Assembly (NCBI RefSeq): GCF_023229025.1 | Contig: NZ_JALOAA010000001.1 | Location: 83,219 to 147,218, forward strand | DNA from: Sulfurimonas sp. | GTDB lineage: Bacteria; Campylobacterota; Campylobacteria; Campylobacterales; Sulfurimonadaceae | Length of the DNA: 64,000 nucleotides | Direction of reading: 5' to 3' | Shown: positions 18,083 through 27,240 of the stretch, piece after piece | Position numbering within the stretch: position 1 is the stretch's first letter | Layout of the letters: each line of letters begins with the position of its first letter | The notes under the pieces: generated by a model | Database searches by the model: none | Seen by the model: only the letters and a program-made list of their open reading frames with translations | What the model was told of the DNA's origin: nothing | Program-made: the position numbers and the translations under genes

Positions 18083-18928
18083 ATGCAAGATATATCATTT
18101 GAAACCTTTTTATTTGCCTTTATGCTTACTCTACTTGCTGGGCTTTCAACTTCAATAGGTGCACTCTTGGCATTTTTTTCAAAAAGTAAAAACTACACTA
18201 TTTTGTCAATGGGGATGGGTTTTTCTGCAGGCGTGATGATATACGTATCCTTTATGGAAATCTTGGTAAAATCAAAAGAGTCCTTTACAGAGTTTTACTC
18301 AAGCGAGATTTTAGGAGACTCTTTTATGGTCTTATCATTTTTTGCAGGAATTGCACTAACCGCTCTCATAGATAAAGCAATTCCAGAGGATGTAAATCCA
18401 CATGAGACAAAAAGTAGCAGTGAACTCTTGGAGCTTAAGCCTCACAGCAAGAGTTCTATAATAAAAAACTCAACGCTTAAGCGAACAGGTATTTTTACCG
18501 CTCTTGCCATCGCGATACACAATTTTCCGGAAGGGTTTGCCACTTTTATCTCCGCGCTTGAAAATCCTACGCTCGGTATTACAATCGCCTTTGCAATAGC
18601 GATTCACAATATCCCTGAAGGTATGGCGGTATCTTTGCCTATTTATCATGCCACAGGAGATAAAAAAAGTGCATTTTGGTATGCAACTCTCTCAGGATTA
18701 GCAGAGCCTGTAGGTGCACTTGTAGGATTTTTTCTGCTCTTTCCATTCATGGGAGGTGCAACACTTGGAATCACTTTTGGTCTTGTAGCAGGAATAATGG
18801 TTTACATCTCGTTTGATGAGCTTCTCCCTGCTGCAAGAGTTTACGGAAATGCCCACACAACAATAGCTGGAATCACCATCGGCATGCTCGTCATGGCGAT
18901 AAGTCTAATTAGTTTTAAGCTTATATAA
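18083..18928 (+). CDS. zupT: ZIP-family divalent metal transporter (ZupT-like)
   Basis: A 281-residue inner-membrane metal importer (zinc, possibly iron or manganese). About eight membrane helices. Paired metal-binding motifs are HNFPEGFATF (about 146-155) and HNIPEGMAVSLP (about 175-186), with a histidine-bearing loop (PHETKSSSELLELKPHSK) between helices III and IV. Family length and motif order match ZupT. It is the first of a loosely spaced forward group with the RNase H-like gene. Confidence 0.9.
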   Translation: MQDISFETFLFAFMLTLLAGLSTSIGALLAFFSKSKNYTILSMGMGFSAGVMIYVSFMEILVKSKESFTEFYSSEILGDSFMVLSFFAGIALTALIDKAIPEDVNPHETKSSSELLELKPHSKSSIIKNSTLKRTGIFTALAIAIHNFPEGFATFISALENPTLGITIAFAIAIHNIPEGMAVSLPIYHATGDKKSAFWYATLSGLAEPVGALVGFFLLFPFMGGATLGITFGLVAGIMVYISFDELLPAARVYGNAHTTIAGITIGMLVMAISLISFKLI

Positions 18929-18950
18929 AACAGAGGAAAATATTTCTGAT

Positions 18951-19451
18951 ATGTATGTAGATATTGACAAACCGACACTTTTTTTGTTTACAGATGCAAG
19001 TGTAAATCCAAAGACCAATGTAGGATACGGGGCATACCTTCTCCTAGGTGAGTATGAACTTAGAGCTCCGCCAAAAAAATTAGATATAAAAGTAAAAAGA
19101 TTTGAAAATACAACTTCATCTAAACTTGAGCTAGAGACTCTCTTGTGGGCATTAGAAAAAATACCGACAAAAGATTCAAAGATAATCGTATATACTGATT
19201 CTCAAAATACAATAAACCTAAAAGATAGAGAGGAGAGAATCAAAAAAAATAACTATATGACAAAAAAAGGCACTCTTATAAAAAACCACGAGTTGTATAA
19301 AAAATTTTATGAACTTACAGATCTTTACGAGTGTGAATTTATAAAAATCAAAGGGCATAAAAAGAGCGAAGATAAAGATTATGCAGATAGATATTTTACT
19401 CTCGTTGACAGAGCATCAAGAGAGGCTCTTAGGGGTGCACTTGGTTCTTAA
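18951..19451 (+). CDS. RNase H-like protein
   Basis: A 166-residue protein with the acidic residues of the RNase HI fold in order: Asp in LFTDASVNP, Glu in TSSKLELETLLWAL, Asp in IVYTDSQNT and a C-terminal Asp in LVDRASREAL. It probably cuts RNA in RNA-DNA hybrids. It lacks the classical basic handle, so a specialised or divergent RNase H is possible. It starts 22 bases after zupT. Confidence 0.75.
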   Translation: MYVDIDKPTLFLFTDASVNPKTNVGYGAYLLLGEYELRAPPKKLDIKVKRFENTTSSKLELETLLWALEKIPTKDSKIIVYTDSQNTINLKDREERIKKNNYMTKKGTLIKNHELYKKFYELTDLYECEFIKIKGHKKSEDKDYADRYFTLVDRASREALRGALGS

Positions 19452-19520
19452 AGTGTTCTCTTTGCATATTTTAGCTAGAATTACAAAAAAGTATAAAATA
19501 GCAATAAACAAAGGCAAATT

Positions 19521-20621
19521 ATGGGTTTAAGTATAGGTCTAGTAGGACTTCCAAATGTAGGAAAATCAACAACTTTTAATGCACTAACAAAAGCACAAAA
19601 CGCAGAGGCAGCAAACTATCCATTTTGTACGATAGAGCCAAACAAAGCAGTAGTACCTGTTCCGGATTCTAGACTCCAAGAGCTTGCAAAAATAGTAAAG
19701 CCTGAGCGTATTCAATACTCAACTCTTGATTTTGTAGATATTGCAGGTTTGGTAAAAGGTGCGAGCAAAGGTGAGGGACTGGGAAATAAATTTTTATCAA
19801 ATATTCGAGAAACAGAGGTTATTTTGCATATTGTAAGATGCTTTGAAGATGAAAACATTGTTCATACCGAGGGAAACATTCACCCGCTTCGAGATGTTGA
19901 GATTATTGAGGGAGAACTTATTTTAGCCGATATAGAAGTTTTGCAAAACAGAGCCGATAGATTAAAAAAACAGGCTAAAACAGATAAGAGCGCAGCTTCT
20001 CTTTTGACTCTAGCAGAAGAGCTTTTAGAGTTTTTAGCTGATGGAAATCTCGCTAAAAACTTTCCAAAAGCAGATAGTGATGAGTACAAGCAGCTAAACA
20101 ATGAAGTTAGGCTATTAACAGGTAAAGAGATTATGTACGGTGCAAATGTTGACGAAGATGGTCTGCTTGAAGATAGCCAATATGTTCTTGACCTTAAAGA
20201 GCATGCAGCTAAAAACAACTGTGAGCTGATAAAACTATGTGCAAAAATTGAAGAGGAGTTAGTTGGTCTTGAAGATGATGAAGCAGATGAGTTTTTAAGC
20301 TCTCTTGGCGTTGTCGAATCAGGTCTTAATCAGATAATCCAAAAAGGTTTTGACAAGCTTGGTCTTATGAGTTACTTTACAGCCGGTGTAAAAGAGGTTC
20401 GTGCTTGGACAATTCGCAAAAACACTACCGCACCAAAGGCTGCAGCCGTAATCCACAATGACTTTGAAAAAGGATTTATCCGTGCAGAGGTTATCTCATA
20501 CAGTGATTTTATTGCATGTGGTGGAGAAAACAGAGCAAAAGAGGCAGGGAAAATGCGTTTAGAAGGCAAAGAGTACATCGTACAAGATGGAGATGTCATG
20601 CACTTTAGATTTAACGTATAG
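19521..20621 (+). CDS. ychF: Redox-regulated ATPase/GTPase YchF (OLA1 family)
   Basis: Universally conserved ribosome-associated P-loop ATPase. 366 residues: G1 loop GLPNVGKST (about 8-16), G3 DIAGLVKGASKGEGLGN, a coiled-coil insertion (about 125-200) and a C-terminal TGS domain (TIRKNTTAPKAAAVIH, DGDVMHFRFNV). Its own promoter is likely, with TATAAA at 19492-19497. Confidence 0.95.
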   Translation: MGLSIGLVGLPNVGKSTTFNALTKAQNAEAANYPFCTIEPNKAVVPVPDSRLQELAKIVKPERIQYSTLDFVDIAGLVKGASKGEGLGNKFLSNIRETEVILHIVRCFEDENIVHTEGNIHPLRDVEIIEGELILADIEVLQNRADRLKKQAKTDKSAASLLTLAEELLEFLADGNLAKNFPKADSDEYKQLNNEVRLLTGKEIMYGANVDEDGLLEDSQYVLDLKEHAAKNNCELIKLCAKIEEELVGLEDDEADEFLSSLGVVESGLNQIIQKGFDKLGLMSYFTAGVKEVRAWTIRKNTTAPKAAAVIHNDFEKGFIRAEVISYSDFIACGGENRAKEAGKMRLEGKEYIVQDGDVMHFRFNV

Positions 20622-20623
20622 CA

Positions 20624-20640
20624 GGCCTCATATAGAGGTC
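20624..20640 (+). terminator. Weak hairpin after ychF
   Basis: GGCCTC / GAGGTC pair around a 5-base loop (6 bp including one G-T), between the ends of two convergent genes. There is no clear T-run afterwards, so its terminator role is only suggested. Confidence 0.3.
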
Positions 20641-20652
20641 ACTTGCGCATAA

Positions 20653-21933
20653 CTATTTTACTACTACCCTGTTTCTTCCGCTATTTTTTGCTTTATAGAG
20701 AGCGTCATCCACTCTTTTAAATATCTCTTTTGCATCTTCACCAAAAATATATCTTGTTAAACCAAAAGATGCGGTAACTTTTATATTATTATTAATAACA
20801 CTTTGTTCTATATTTACCCTGACTTTTTCTATAATATTTTTTGCTTCTTCTAGGGTTACATTTTTTAGCATAATGACAAACTCTTCACCTCCCCATCTTG
20901 CAAGCAAATCATCCTCTCTAATTGAGTTTTTAAGAGTTTTTGCTATGGCTATAAGCGCCTCATCACCGACCTGATGACCATAGGTGTCATTTATAGACTT
21001 AAAATGATCTATATCTACGATAGCCAAAACAAAATCAATATCTGTTTTCCTTTTATGTTTTACAAGCAGGTTTATCGTCTCATCAAAATGAGCTCGATTA
21101 TATAATTTTGTAAGAGAATCCGTTATATAAAGCTGGGCAAGAAGTTTTTCATTTGTAATATCATGACATACGGCACTAAACTCATGTAGCTCCCCATGTG
21201 CGTTAAAAATAGGCAGTACTCTAGTTTGAAACCATTTCTCTTGTCCACTTAAAGTCTTGTACTTTAACTCCCCGTTCCAAGACTTTTTATTTTGAACTGT
21301 TTGCACAAGTTCTCTATAGATAATATTAGAGATATCTGCTACTTTAAAAATAGATATATTTTCTCCTACAAGATGCTCTTTTTCCATTTCAAAATAGTCA
21401 CAAAAAAATGTGCTTACATCTTTAATAATTCCGGTTGATGAAGTTTTAATTACCATAATATTCTTATCGATAATTTCTCTATCAGCTTCTAGTTTTTCAT
21501 TTAATTTATTAATCGTGCGCATCTCTTTTTTAATTAAAAGTTTTGCTTCAAAGAGTTCACTTATGTCATAAATAGAGACCATAACTCTATTTTGTGAAAC
21601 TATATATGGAGAGATTGTTACTTGTTGCTGCATAAGCTTTAGTGAGGAAGTTGTCACTTTATTGCGATTAATCGGTATAAATTTCTTACTGCTGTTGGCA
21701 TCATAAAAGGTTGGTGTACCGATAGAAAGAGCAGTTTTTATTTTTCTTTGAAGAACTCTGTAGTTAATCTCAGGATAAAACTCCTCTAAACTTTTGCCAA
21801 TTATCTCATCTTTATGAATTTGGGTATTTATACTAAGCCATCTATTCCAGTAACTCACAATAAAGTTTTCATCAACTACCATATGCCCATTTTCTAGTGA
21901 GTCTAGCAGTACATCAGGACAATTAATCTCCAT
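20653..21933 (-). CDS. PAS-PAS-GGDEF diguanylate cyclase (soluble)
   Basis: A 426-residue cytoplasmic cyclase making c-di-GMP. The first PAS lies at about 10-125 (SLENGHMVVDENFIVSYWN), a short coiled coil at about 130-160 and a second PAS/PAC at about 160-265 (SAVCHDITNEK). The GGDEF domain (about 268-426) is intact: DSLTKLYNRAHFDE, DIDHFKSINDTYGHQVGDEAL and ARWGGEEFVIML. The I-site REDD sits exactly five residues before GGEEF, so product inhibition is expected. There is no membrane helix. Its start overlaps the CheC stop by one base, in a receiver-CheC-cyclase operon. Confidence 0.93.
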   Translation of the reverse strand: MEINCPDVLLDSLENGHMVVDENFIVSYWNRWLSINTQIHKDEIIGKSLEEFYPEINYRVLQRKIKTALSIGTPTFYDANSSKKFIPINRNKVTTSSLKLMQQQVTISPYIVSQNRVMVSIYDISELFEAKLLIKKEMRTINKLNEKLEADREIIDKNIMVIKTSSTGIIKDVSTFFCDYFEMEKEHLVGENISIFKVADISNIIYRELVQTVQNKKSWNGELKYKTLSGQEKWFQTRVLPIFNAHGELHEFSAVCHDITNEKLLAQLYITDSLTKLYNRAHFDETINLLVKHKRKTDIDFVLAIVDIDHFKSINDTYGHQVGDEALIAIAKTLKNSIREDDLLARWGGEEFVIMLKNVTLEEAKNIIEKVRVNIEQSVINNNIKVTASFGLTRYIFGEDAKEIFKRVDDALYKAKNSGRNRVVVK

Positions 21934-22547
21934 TATCCGTAAATCTCTTCTATTTTTTTATCTATTAAGATTTTTAAACTCTCTATAGCTTTATCTTTTG
22001 TAAGAACATATATATTGCCTTTAATTTGCTTATCTTCAAAATCTAAAACGGTGCTTATTATAATAATTTTTGAGTACTCTGCAACATCATCATCACTTAC
22101 TACAGAAGTTGAATCTAAAAACTGTAGAGATGGAACAAAAAATTGAACTTGCGTATCTAGCTCCTGCGTAAGCCTGCTAATTATTGTTGAAGTCAAAATA
22201 TTAGTTAGCTCTAAGACGGCATCGCTAATATCATCATAAGAGGAGTTCTTTGCATTATATAGATAGTTCCCTAAATTCAGTGCCGACTCTTGGCTTATAA
22301 CAAACATACACTCCCCGCCAAACTTACCTGTAAATAGCTGTTTAATAACAAAATACATGGAATTAGAGTCTATTGATGCTTCAATCTTATCTGCCAATTC
22401 ATCACTATTACAAATCTCTATCTTAGGTATATGCATAGTACCAAAAGCATCCAGCAAATTTGCCATACTTGCCGTAGCAGCACCAATAGAGACATTCATA
22501 AACTCTCTTAATGCATCAATCTGATCCTCATTAAATTCTAAATTCAA
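21933..22547 (-). CDS. CheC-family CheY-phosphate phosphatase
   Basis: A 204-residue protein with both CheC active-site repeats: DALREFMNVSIGAA (Asp-x3-Glu-x2-Asn, about 11-24) and DAVLELTNILTSTI (same spacing, about 108-121). Both keep the Glu and Asn needed for dephosphorylating a receiver. It is encoded between a single-domain receiver (12 bases upstream) and a PAS-GGDEF cyclase. Its substrate is probably that receiver rather than the flagellar CheY, though both are possible. Confidence 0.85.
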   Translation of the reverse strand: MNLEFNEDQIDALREFMNVSIGAATASMANLLDAFGTMHIPKIEICNSDELADKIEASIDSNSMYFVIKQLFTGKFGGECMFVISQESALNLGNYLYNAKNSSYDDISDAVLELTNILTSTIISRLTQELDTQVQFFVPSLQFLDSTSVVSDDDVAEYSKIIIISTVLDFEDKQIKGNIYVLTKDKAIESLKILIDKKIEEIYG

Positions 22548-22559
22548 TATTTTTACCTT

Positions 22560-22922
22560 TTATAATAATATATCTTGTTTAAATATTTTTGCCATTATTT
22601 CACCATTTATAGGCTTTGGATACATATTTTTTGCGCCCGCAACTAAAACTCTTAGTTTTGCCTCATTTTGGATATCAGCAGTTATAACTATAACTTGAGC
22701 CTCCTTGTTTATCTCCATAATCTTCCCAAGAGCCTCATATCCGTCCATAACAGGCATTGTAAGATCTAAAAAAACAACATCCGGATTCTCTTTTTCATAA
22801 AGCTCTACAGCCTCAAGACCGTTTATTGCTTGGAGAAGTTGGGCATTGGGATAAACCTCTTTGATGCTTTTTATAACTCCCATTCTCGCAATTTTTGAGT
22901 CATCTACAACTAAGACCTTCAA
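22560..22922 (-). CDS. Single-domain response regulator (CheY-like receiver)
   Basis: A 120-residue receiver domain. It has the acidic pair in VVDDSKIARMG, the phospho-acceptor Asp in PDVVFLDLTMPVMDGYEAL, Thr in VIVITADIQ and Lys in MYPKPINGE. No output domain, so it must act through partners. First gene of the operon receiver-CheC-cyclase, and the kinase is not in the window. Confidence 0.93.
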   Translation of the reverse strand: MKVLVVDDSKIARMGVIKSIKEVYPNAQLLQAINGLEAVELYEKENPDVVFLDLTMPVMDGYEALGKIMEINKEAQVIVITADIQNEAKLRVLVAGAKNMYPKPINGEIMAKIFKQDILL

Positions 22923-23013
22923 TATATATATCCTCCTTGCGCTATTTATCTTTTTATAAATGGATTGTAAGATATTTTTAATTAACTAGGCATTATAGCT
23001 TTGAATCTTTTTA

Positions 23014-23832
23014 TTATTTTAATTTTGCAATCGTATCGCCGTATCTCACATGTTCATCAGCTTTAATACCAAGTTCAAGCATATTATGCTGGGCTAATAT
23101 TACTATAGTAGAGCCCATCTCAAAACAACCAAAATCATCACCCTTGTTTAGATATAACTCCTCATAAGAGTAGAGAGTGCTATTTTCTGCATCAGCATTT
23201 GTTTTTATTTTTGGCTCAAATGAGACCTGCATGACACCTACGTTAAGTGCGCTTACTAAAACCATATAAAATCTTTTTTTCGTTGTTGTTTCACACAATA
23301 TGACAACTCTCTCATTCTCTACAAAAAGGTTTATCCTTTTTTTAAGAGAAGGTATATTAACCGGATAAAACTTACCGGGAATATGAGCTGTTTTTAGCAC
23401 CTTTATGTTGGTAGGAATGTGATAGCGATGGTAATCTTTTGGGGATAGATAGAAGTTTATAAAAGTTCCGTTGCTTACTATCTCCCTCTCCTCTTTTGTA
23501 AAGTGTTCTCCTATGAGCTCATCGGTTTTATATTTCATCCCTTTTATCTGAAGAGCATACTCCTCTTGTAAATCTCCGCACTCAGTAATAAAGGAGTCAC
23601 ATGGAGATATAAAATCTCCTCCATCAAGAGAGTAAGCTCTATCCTCTCTTAGCTTCCTTGTAAATAGAGCATTAAGAGTGCTGTAAGTCTCAGGGGAGCT
23701 AAACTCACTCATATCAAGACCCATAATATTTACATATGAGCTGTTTATGAACTTTTGAATCGGTTTTGCAAACTCTTTGCTTGCAAATTTTCCAAAAAGT
23801 TGCGAAACTGCCGAAGTTATATCTCTACTCAT
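23014..23832 (-). CDS. psd: Phosphatidylserine decarboxylase
   Basis: Makes phosphatidylethanolamine from phosphatidylserine at the inner membrane. A 272-residue proenzyme. The autocatalytic cleavage site is the Gly-Ser of FEMGSTIVILAQ near the C-terminus (about 240), which forms the pyruvoyl group. Other motifs are SPCDSFITECGDL and FYLSPKDYHRYHIP. It overlaps truD by eight bases. Last gene of thiL-truD-psd. Confidence 0.93.
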   Translation of the reverse strand: MSRDITSAVSQLFGKFASKEFAKPIQKFINSSYVNIMGLDMSEFSSPETYSTLNALFTRKLREDRAYSLDGGDFISPCDSFITECGDLQEEYALQIKGMKYKTDELIGEHFTKEEREIVSNGTFINFYLSPKDYHRYHIPTNIKVLKTAHIPGKFYPVNIPSLKKRINLFVENERVVILCETTTKKRFYMVLVSALNVGVMQVSFEPKIKTNADAENSTLYSYEELYLNKGDDFGCFEMGSTIVILAQHNMLELGIKADEHVRYGDTIAKLK

Positions 23833-24922
23833 CTATTCTCTCCTTCTTCTCAAAAAGCTTACGCTTTGCTATCTCTTCTAGTAAAACCGTGGCATAAGAA
23901 CCTTTGGGAAGCGAAAAATTGAGTTCATACTGAGCCTCTTGATTCTTAAATCTCCCCTCGACACCCTCCGGATATACCCAAGCATATCTTCTTGCGCCAT
24001 CAGCATTTATCTCATCGTCAAACTCTTTTTCAATAGTTCTAGCTATATCAGAAGAGAGCTTTGCCTTTTTACCGCAAAGCAGTCCCGTGACAGATATATC
24101 TTTCTCATTAAATCTCTTAAAATCGTGCTCACTTGCATCAAAATCAAACAGCCTGCCATATGGATAGTGCTCCATAATATCCCCGCTGATAAGCTTAAAG
24201 GGGTGTTTCTGAGCCTTCATTTTGATTAGTTCGCTCTCTGGTATATTCAGCAGGGACCCAAGCTCTTTTGTATCAAAATTTTGCACTAGAGTGTTTATCT
24301 CAAGTCTTCTGCTTAGCCACAGATTAAACAAATGGCTCTGATAAGCACTGATAAGAAGCTTTTTTATCTTTGGGTTACGCTCTTTTTTTTCACCTTTAGC
24401 AATCTTTTTGCCGTCAATATGGTTATTGCCGTCAGTTCCAAAACGCTGATAACCAAAAAAGTTAGGCATACCAAACTTTGCTATATTTTTCAGAGCTTCA
24501 TCTATTTTTTGTGCCGATGTAGGATTTACTTTTTTTAATTTAATATAAAATCTATTGCCGGTTAGATGCCCTATTCTAATCTTGTTATTGTGGTATGTTT
24601 TGGATAATATCTTAATATCTTCATGTTCAAACTCATCCATTTTTGCTTCATGTTTTTTATGTAAAGATATATACTGCTTTGTCATGGCATGTTTATCTTT
24701 TAGTCCTGCATAACCTATCTCTCTGTTTTGTATCCCTAGATACTTTGCAATCATAGAGACAAGTTCAAGAGTCGATATGCCTTTTTTTCTAACAAAAAGA
24801 ACTAAATGCTCACCTTCGCCGCTAAACTCATAAAGCGGTATCTCTTCAACAACGAAATCACGCGGAGTCTGCTTAAAATGAAAATCTATACTTGAGTGTC
24901 CCAGCGAATAAAATCTATCCAT
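23825..24922 (-). CDS. truD: tRNA pseudouridine(13) synthase TruD
   Basis: Isomerises U13 of tRNA-Glu. About 365 residues. Motifs are DFVVEEIPLYEFSGEGEH and the catalytic Asp in GYAGLKDKHAMTKQY, then NFFGYQRFG and LISAYQSHLFNLWLS. The frame is open up to 24997, but the ATG at 24922 has an AGGA six bases upstream, starts at the conserved N-terminus and avoids overlapping thiL, so I place the start there. Confidence 0.93.
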   Translation of the reverse strand: MDRFYSLGHSSIDFHFKQTPRDFVVEEIPLYEFSGEGEHLVLFVRKKGISTLELVSMIAKYLGIQNREIGYAGLKDKHAMTKQYISLHKKHEAKMDEFEHEDIKILSKTYHNNKIRIGHLTGNRFYIKLKKVNPTSAQKIDEALKNIAKFGMPNFFGYQRFGTDGNNHIDGKKIAKGEKKERNPKIKKLLISAYQSHLFNLWLSRRLEINTLVQNFDTKELGSLLNIPESELIKMKAQKHPFKLISGDIMEHYPYGRLFDFDASEHDFKRFNEKDISVTGLLCGKKAKLSSDIARTIEKEFDDEINADGARRYAWVYPEGVEGRFKNQEAQYELNFSLPKGSYATVLLEEIAKRKLFEKKERIDE

Positions 24923-24938
24923 AATAATCCTAATATTT

Positions 24939-25757
24939 TTAAAAATGATGCGCTTTGCATCTATTTTTATAACTTTTTCTAACGCTTTGCGCAACAATAG
25001 TTATAGGTGTTCTACATAGTTTTGCAACTCTTAGAACGCTCTTTGTGTTTCGTTTGTCAAAAGCAAAAAGCATCTCATACTCTTCGCCGCTACAACCTAC
25101 TCTCTTTGGCACATGTCTGCAAAATTTAAAACCCATTCTATTTACCGAAGAGAGCTTACCTAAATCACTAAAAAGACCATCCGATATATCCATACCGCAG
25201 CTAAGATAACGAGAACATTTCGATACAAACTTATCTCTTAGTTTTATATTGACAAATTTTGAGTTCTTGTGAATATTTCCTAAATTTAGTAATCTCTTTA
25301 AATCTTTTGCACTTCTGCCAAGCTCTCCACTGTATGCAACCATGTGACCACGTCTAAGACCCTTTCTCATAAGAGGCTTGATAGTTTTTGAGACTACTGT
25401 TACAGTGATATCGAGTTTGGTATTCTTGATGGTATCTCCGCCGATTATCTCGATACCGTATTTAGCAGCAGTCTCTTGAAATCCCGATACCAGCTCTCTC
25501 ATCTGCGCCATTGTCATGTAAGGAGGCATGGCAACACTAAGCAGAGCATATTTTGGTTTTGCGTTCATGGCAATAGCATCTGAGATATTTACACTCATCG
25601 CCTTAGCTGCAATTTGATAGTAGCTCATCCACTCTCTTTTAAAGTGAATGCCTTCAAAAAAAGCATCTTTGGAGTAAACAGTATCGTCTATTAATGCTCC
25701 ATCATCTCCGATATGAGCGTTTTTAAACTGAGATATAAAATAATTTTCTAAATTCAA
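24939..25757 (-). CDS. thiL: Thiamine-monophosphate kinase
   Basis: Phosphorylates thiamine monophosphate to the diphosphate cofactor. 272 residues, somewhat short for the family. N-terminal motifs are IGDDGALIDD and DISDAIAMNAKPKYALLS, followed by EIIGGDTIKN and the C-terminal MDISDGLFSDLGKL. It is divergent from the membrane protein at 25846 and first gene of thiL-truD-psd. Confidence 0.9.
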   Translation of the reverse strand: MNLENYFISQFKNAHIGDDGALIDDTVYSKDAFFEGIHFKREWMSYYQIAAKAMSVNISDAIAMNAKPKYALLSVAMPPYMTMAQMRELVSGFQETAAKYGIEIIGGDTIKNTKLDITVTVVSKTIKPLMRKGLRRGHMVAYSGELGRSAKDLKRLLNLGNIHKNSKFVNIKLRDKFVSKCSRYLSCGMDISDGLFSDLGKLSSVNRMGFKFCRHVPKRVGCSGEEYEMLFAFDKRNTKSVLRVAKLCRTPITIVAQSVRKSYKNRCKAHHF

Positions 25758-25845
25758 ATAAACTTCTTAAATTGCCTTAAGTTACTATTAAAGCCAATAT
25801 ATATAAAATAGCAGGTAATTATACCATCTATATAGGAAACTCTTT

Positions 25846-27045
25846 ATGAAACACTCCATAAAAAAGATATTTCAAAACCTCTCTTTTTTTCTTTTATTAG
25901 CGGTGGTATTTGCAGCTATAGGAGTACTCGTTACAGTTGAACACTCTAACTCATATGCAAAAATTGAAAGCTTAAATAATCAAAAACGTATAATCTCCTC
26001 TCTTACCTCTATGCCAAAAGAGAATCTTGATTTATCTCTTATCCAGTTTAACGGTAAAAGTGCGCAACTTCTTAATGATATCGACAAGTTGCGTAATCAA
26101 TACGACTACTCTCTTGTGGAGAAATATGTGCTCTTAAACTCGCAAGAGTACCTTGCTGACTTAGATAAACTAAGCTTACTTACAAAAGAGTTTAACAAAA
26201 AAGCTATTGAATTGTATACAAACAAAAGCAGTAATATTAAGGAAAAAGAAGAAGAGCTAAAAAAGAGCTTTGACTCTTTGTTCGAGCAGATAAACAGTAT
26301 GATTTTTAAAAATATCTCTTACAATCAAGCAAAATTTGACATTCACAAAAATGTAACATACTTAGCCTTTGTGTTGATTTTTTTAGTTGCTCTTTGGTAC
26401 AGAAGAAGACTCAATGCTATATATAAAGATATTGAGTATCTTTATAATGTAGATACAAAGGGGTATGAGCCATTTTCGCAAGAGGCAGGTGCAATCTCTA
26501 TGAGAATAAGAAGAAAACCGGATGTCTCTGAAAATCCTAAAATGATTGATCCGGTGACCGGTATAAACAACATAAAAGGGATGATTAGCTCTTATGCAGA
26601 GAAAAAAAATCTTAAAGAGAAAAACTTTACCTCTGTTACCGTGATTGAGATTGACAACTTCTCAAAAACAAACAGAGTCTATTCACAAGAGTTGACACAA
26701 ACCATACTTAAAAAAGTTGCATTTACTATATCTCTTCATAAGCAAGCAGCTGACGTTGTAGCAAGAACTGATTATAATCAATTTACCATAATCTTATCTA
26801 GAGAAAACAAAGAGCAATCCTTTAGGGATGTTGACATTATCCGTCAAAGTATCTCTGAGCTAAAACTAGCATCTCCCGAACTTGGAGCAATTAAGATAAA
26901 ACTTAGTGGCGGATTTGTCATAAAACCAAATCATGTCTTACTTGAAGAGTCGATAAAGCAAGCTCAAAAAATTCTGGACTACGCAAAAGAGAGCGGCGGA
27001 GACAGAATATGCCAAGTAAAAGATTTGGCTCATAGCGAGCTGTAA
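25846..27045 (+). CDS. Membrane protein with degenerate GGDEF domain
   Basis: A 399-residue protein. TM1 lies at about 13-33, a helical periplasmic region at about 35-170 and TM2 at about 173-190 (YLAFVLIFLVALWY). The C-terminal domain (about 235-390) has the GGDEF fold (MIDPVTGINNIKGM, VTVIEIDNFSKTNRVYSQELTQ), but the signature is replaced: ARTDYNQFTIIL stands where GGDEF should be. It should not make c-di-GMP. It could bind GTP or c-di-GMP or act as an adaptor. Monocistronic, flanked by promoter-like gaps. Confidence 0.85.
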   Translation: MKHSIKKIFQNLSFFLLLAVVFAAIGVLVTVEHSNSYAKIESLNNQKRIISSLTSMPKENLDLSLIQFNGKSAQLLNDIDKLRNQYDYSLVEKYVLLNSQEYLADLDKLSLLTKEFNKKAIELYTNKSSNIKEKEEELKKSFDSLFEQINSMIFKNISYNQAKFDIHKNVTYLAFVLIFLVALWYRRRLNAIYKDIEYLYNVDTKGYEPFSQEAGAISMRIRRKPDVSENPKMIDPVTGINNIKGMISSYAEKKNLKEKNFTSVTVIEIDNFSKTNRVYSQELTQTILKKVAFTISLHKQAADVVARTDYNQFTIILSRENKEQSFRDVDIIRQSISELKLASPELGAIKIKLSGGFVIKPNHVLLEESIKQAQKILDYAKESGGDRICQVKDLAHSEL

Positions 27046-27063
27046 AACATAATTCTACTCTCT

Positions 27064-27082
27064 AGCTAAGAGATTATTAGCT
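27064..27082 (+). terminator. Short hairpin after the degenerate-GGDEF gene
   Basis: AGCTAA / TTAGCT six-base perfect stem with a 7-base loop, starting 19 bases after the stop codon. T-rich sequence follows only weakly. A terminator is possible but not certain. Confidence 0.3.
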
Positions 27083-27199
27083 TTGCTCTATATAATCAAC
27101 ATCTAAACCGATACATAATACCTCTTCTAGAAGTGAGTGATTATGGAACATTTTACACATTTGCAACAATCTTTTATCATATACAAAGGCTAAACGCTG

Positions 27200-27205
27200 T
27201 ATAAT
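27200..27205 (+). promoter_or_regulatory. -10 box (TATAAT) for sdhABE
   Basis: Perfect TATAAT 35 bases before the sdhA ATG. AAAGGAAAG just before the start is the ribosome-binding site. No recognisable -35 or FNR box was found. Confidence 0.5.
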
Positions 27206-27240
27206 CCGCCTTATTTTATTCTTAATTACAAAGGAAAGTA

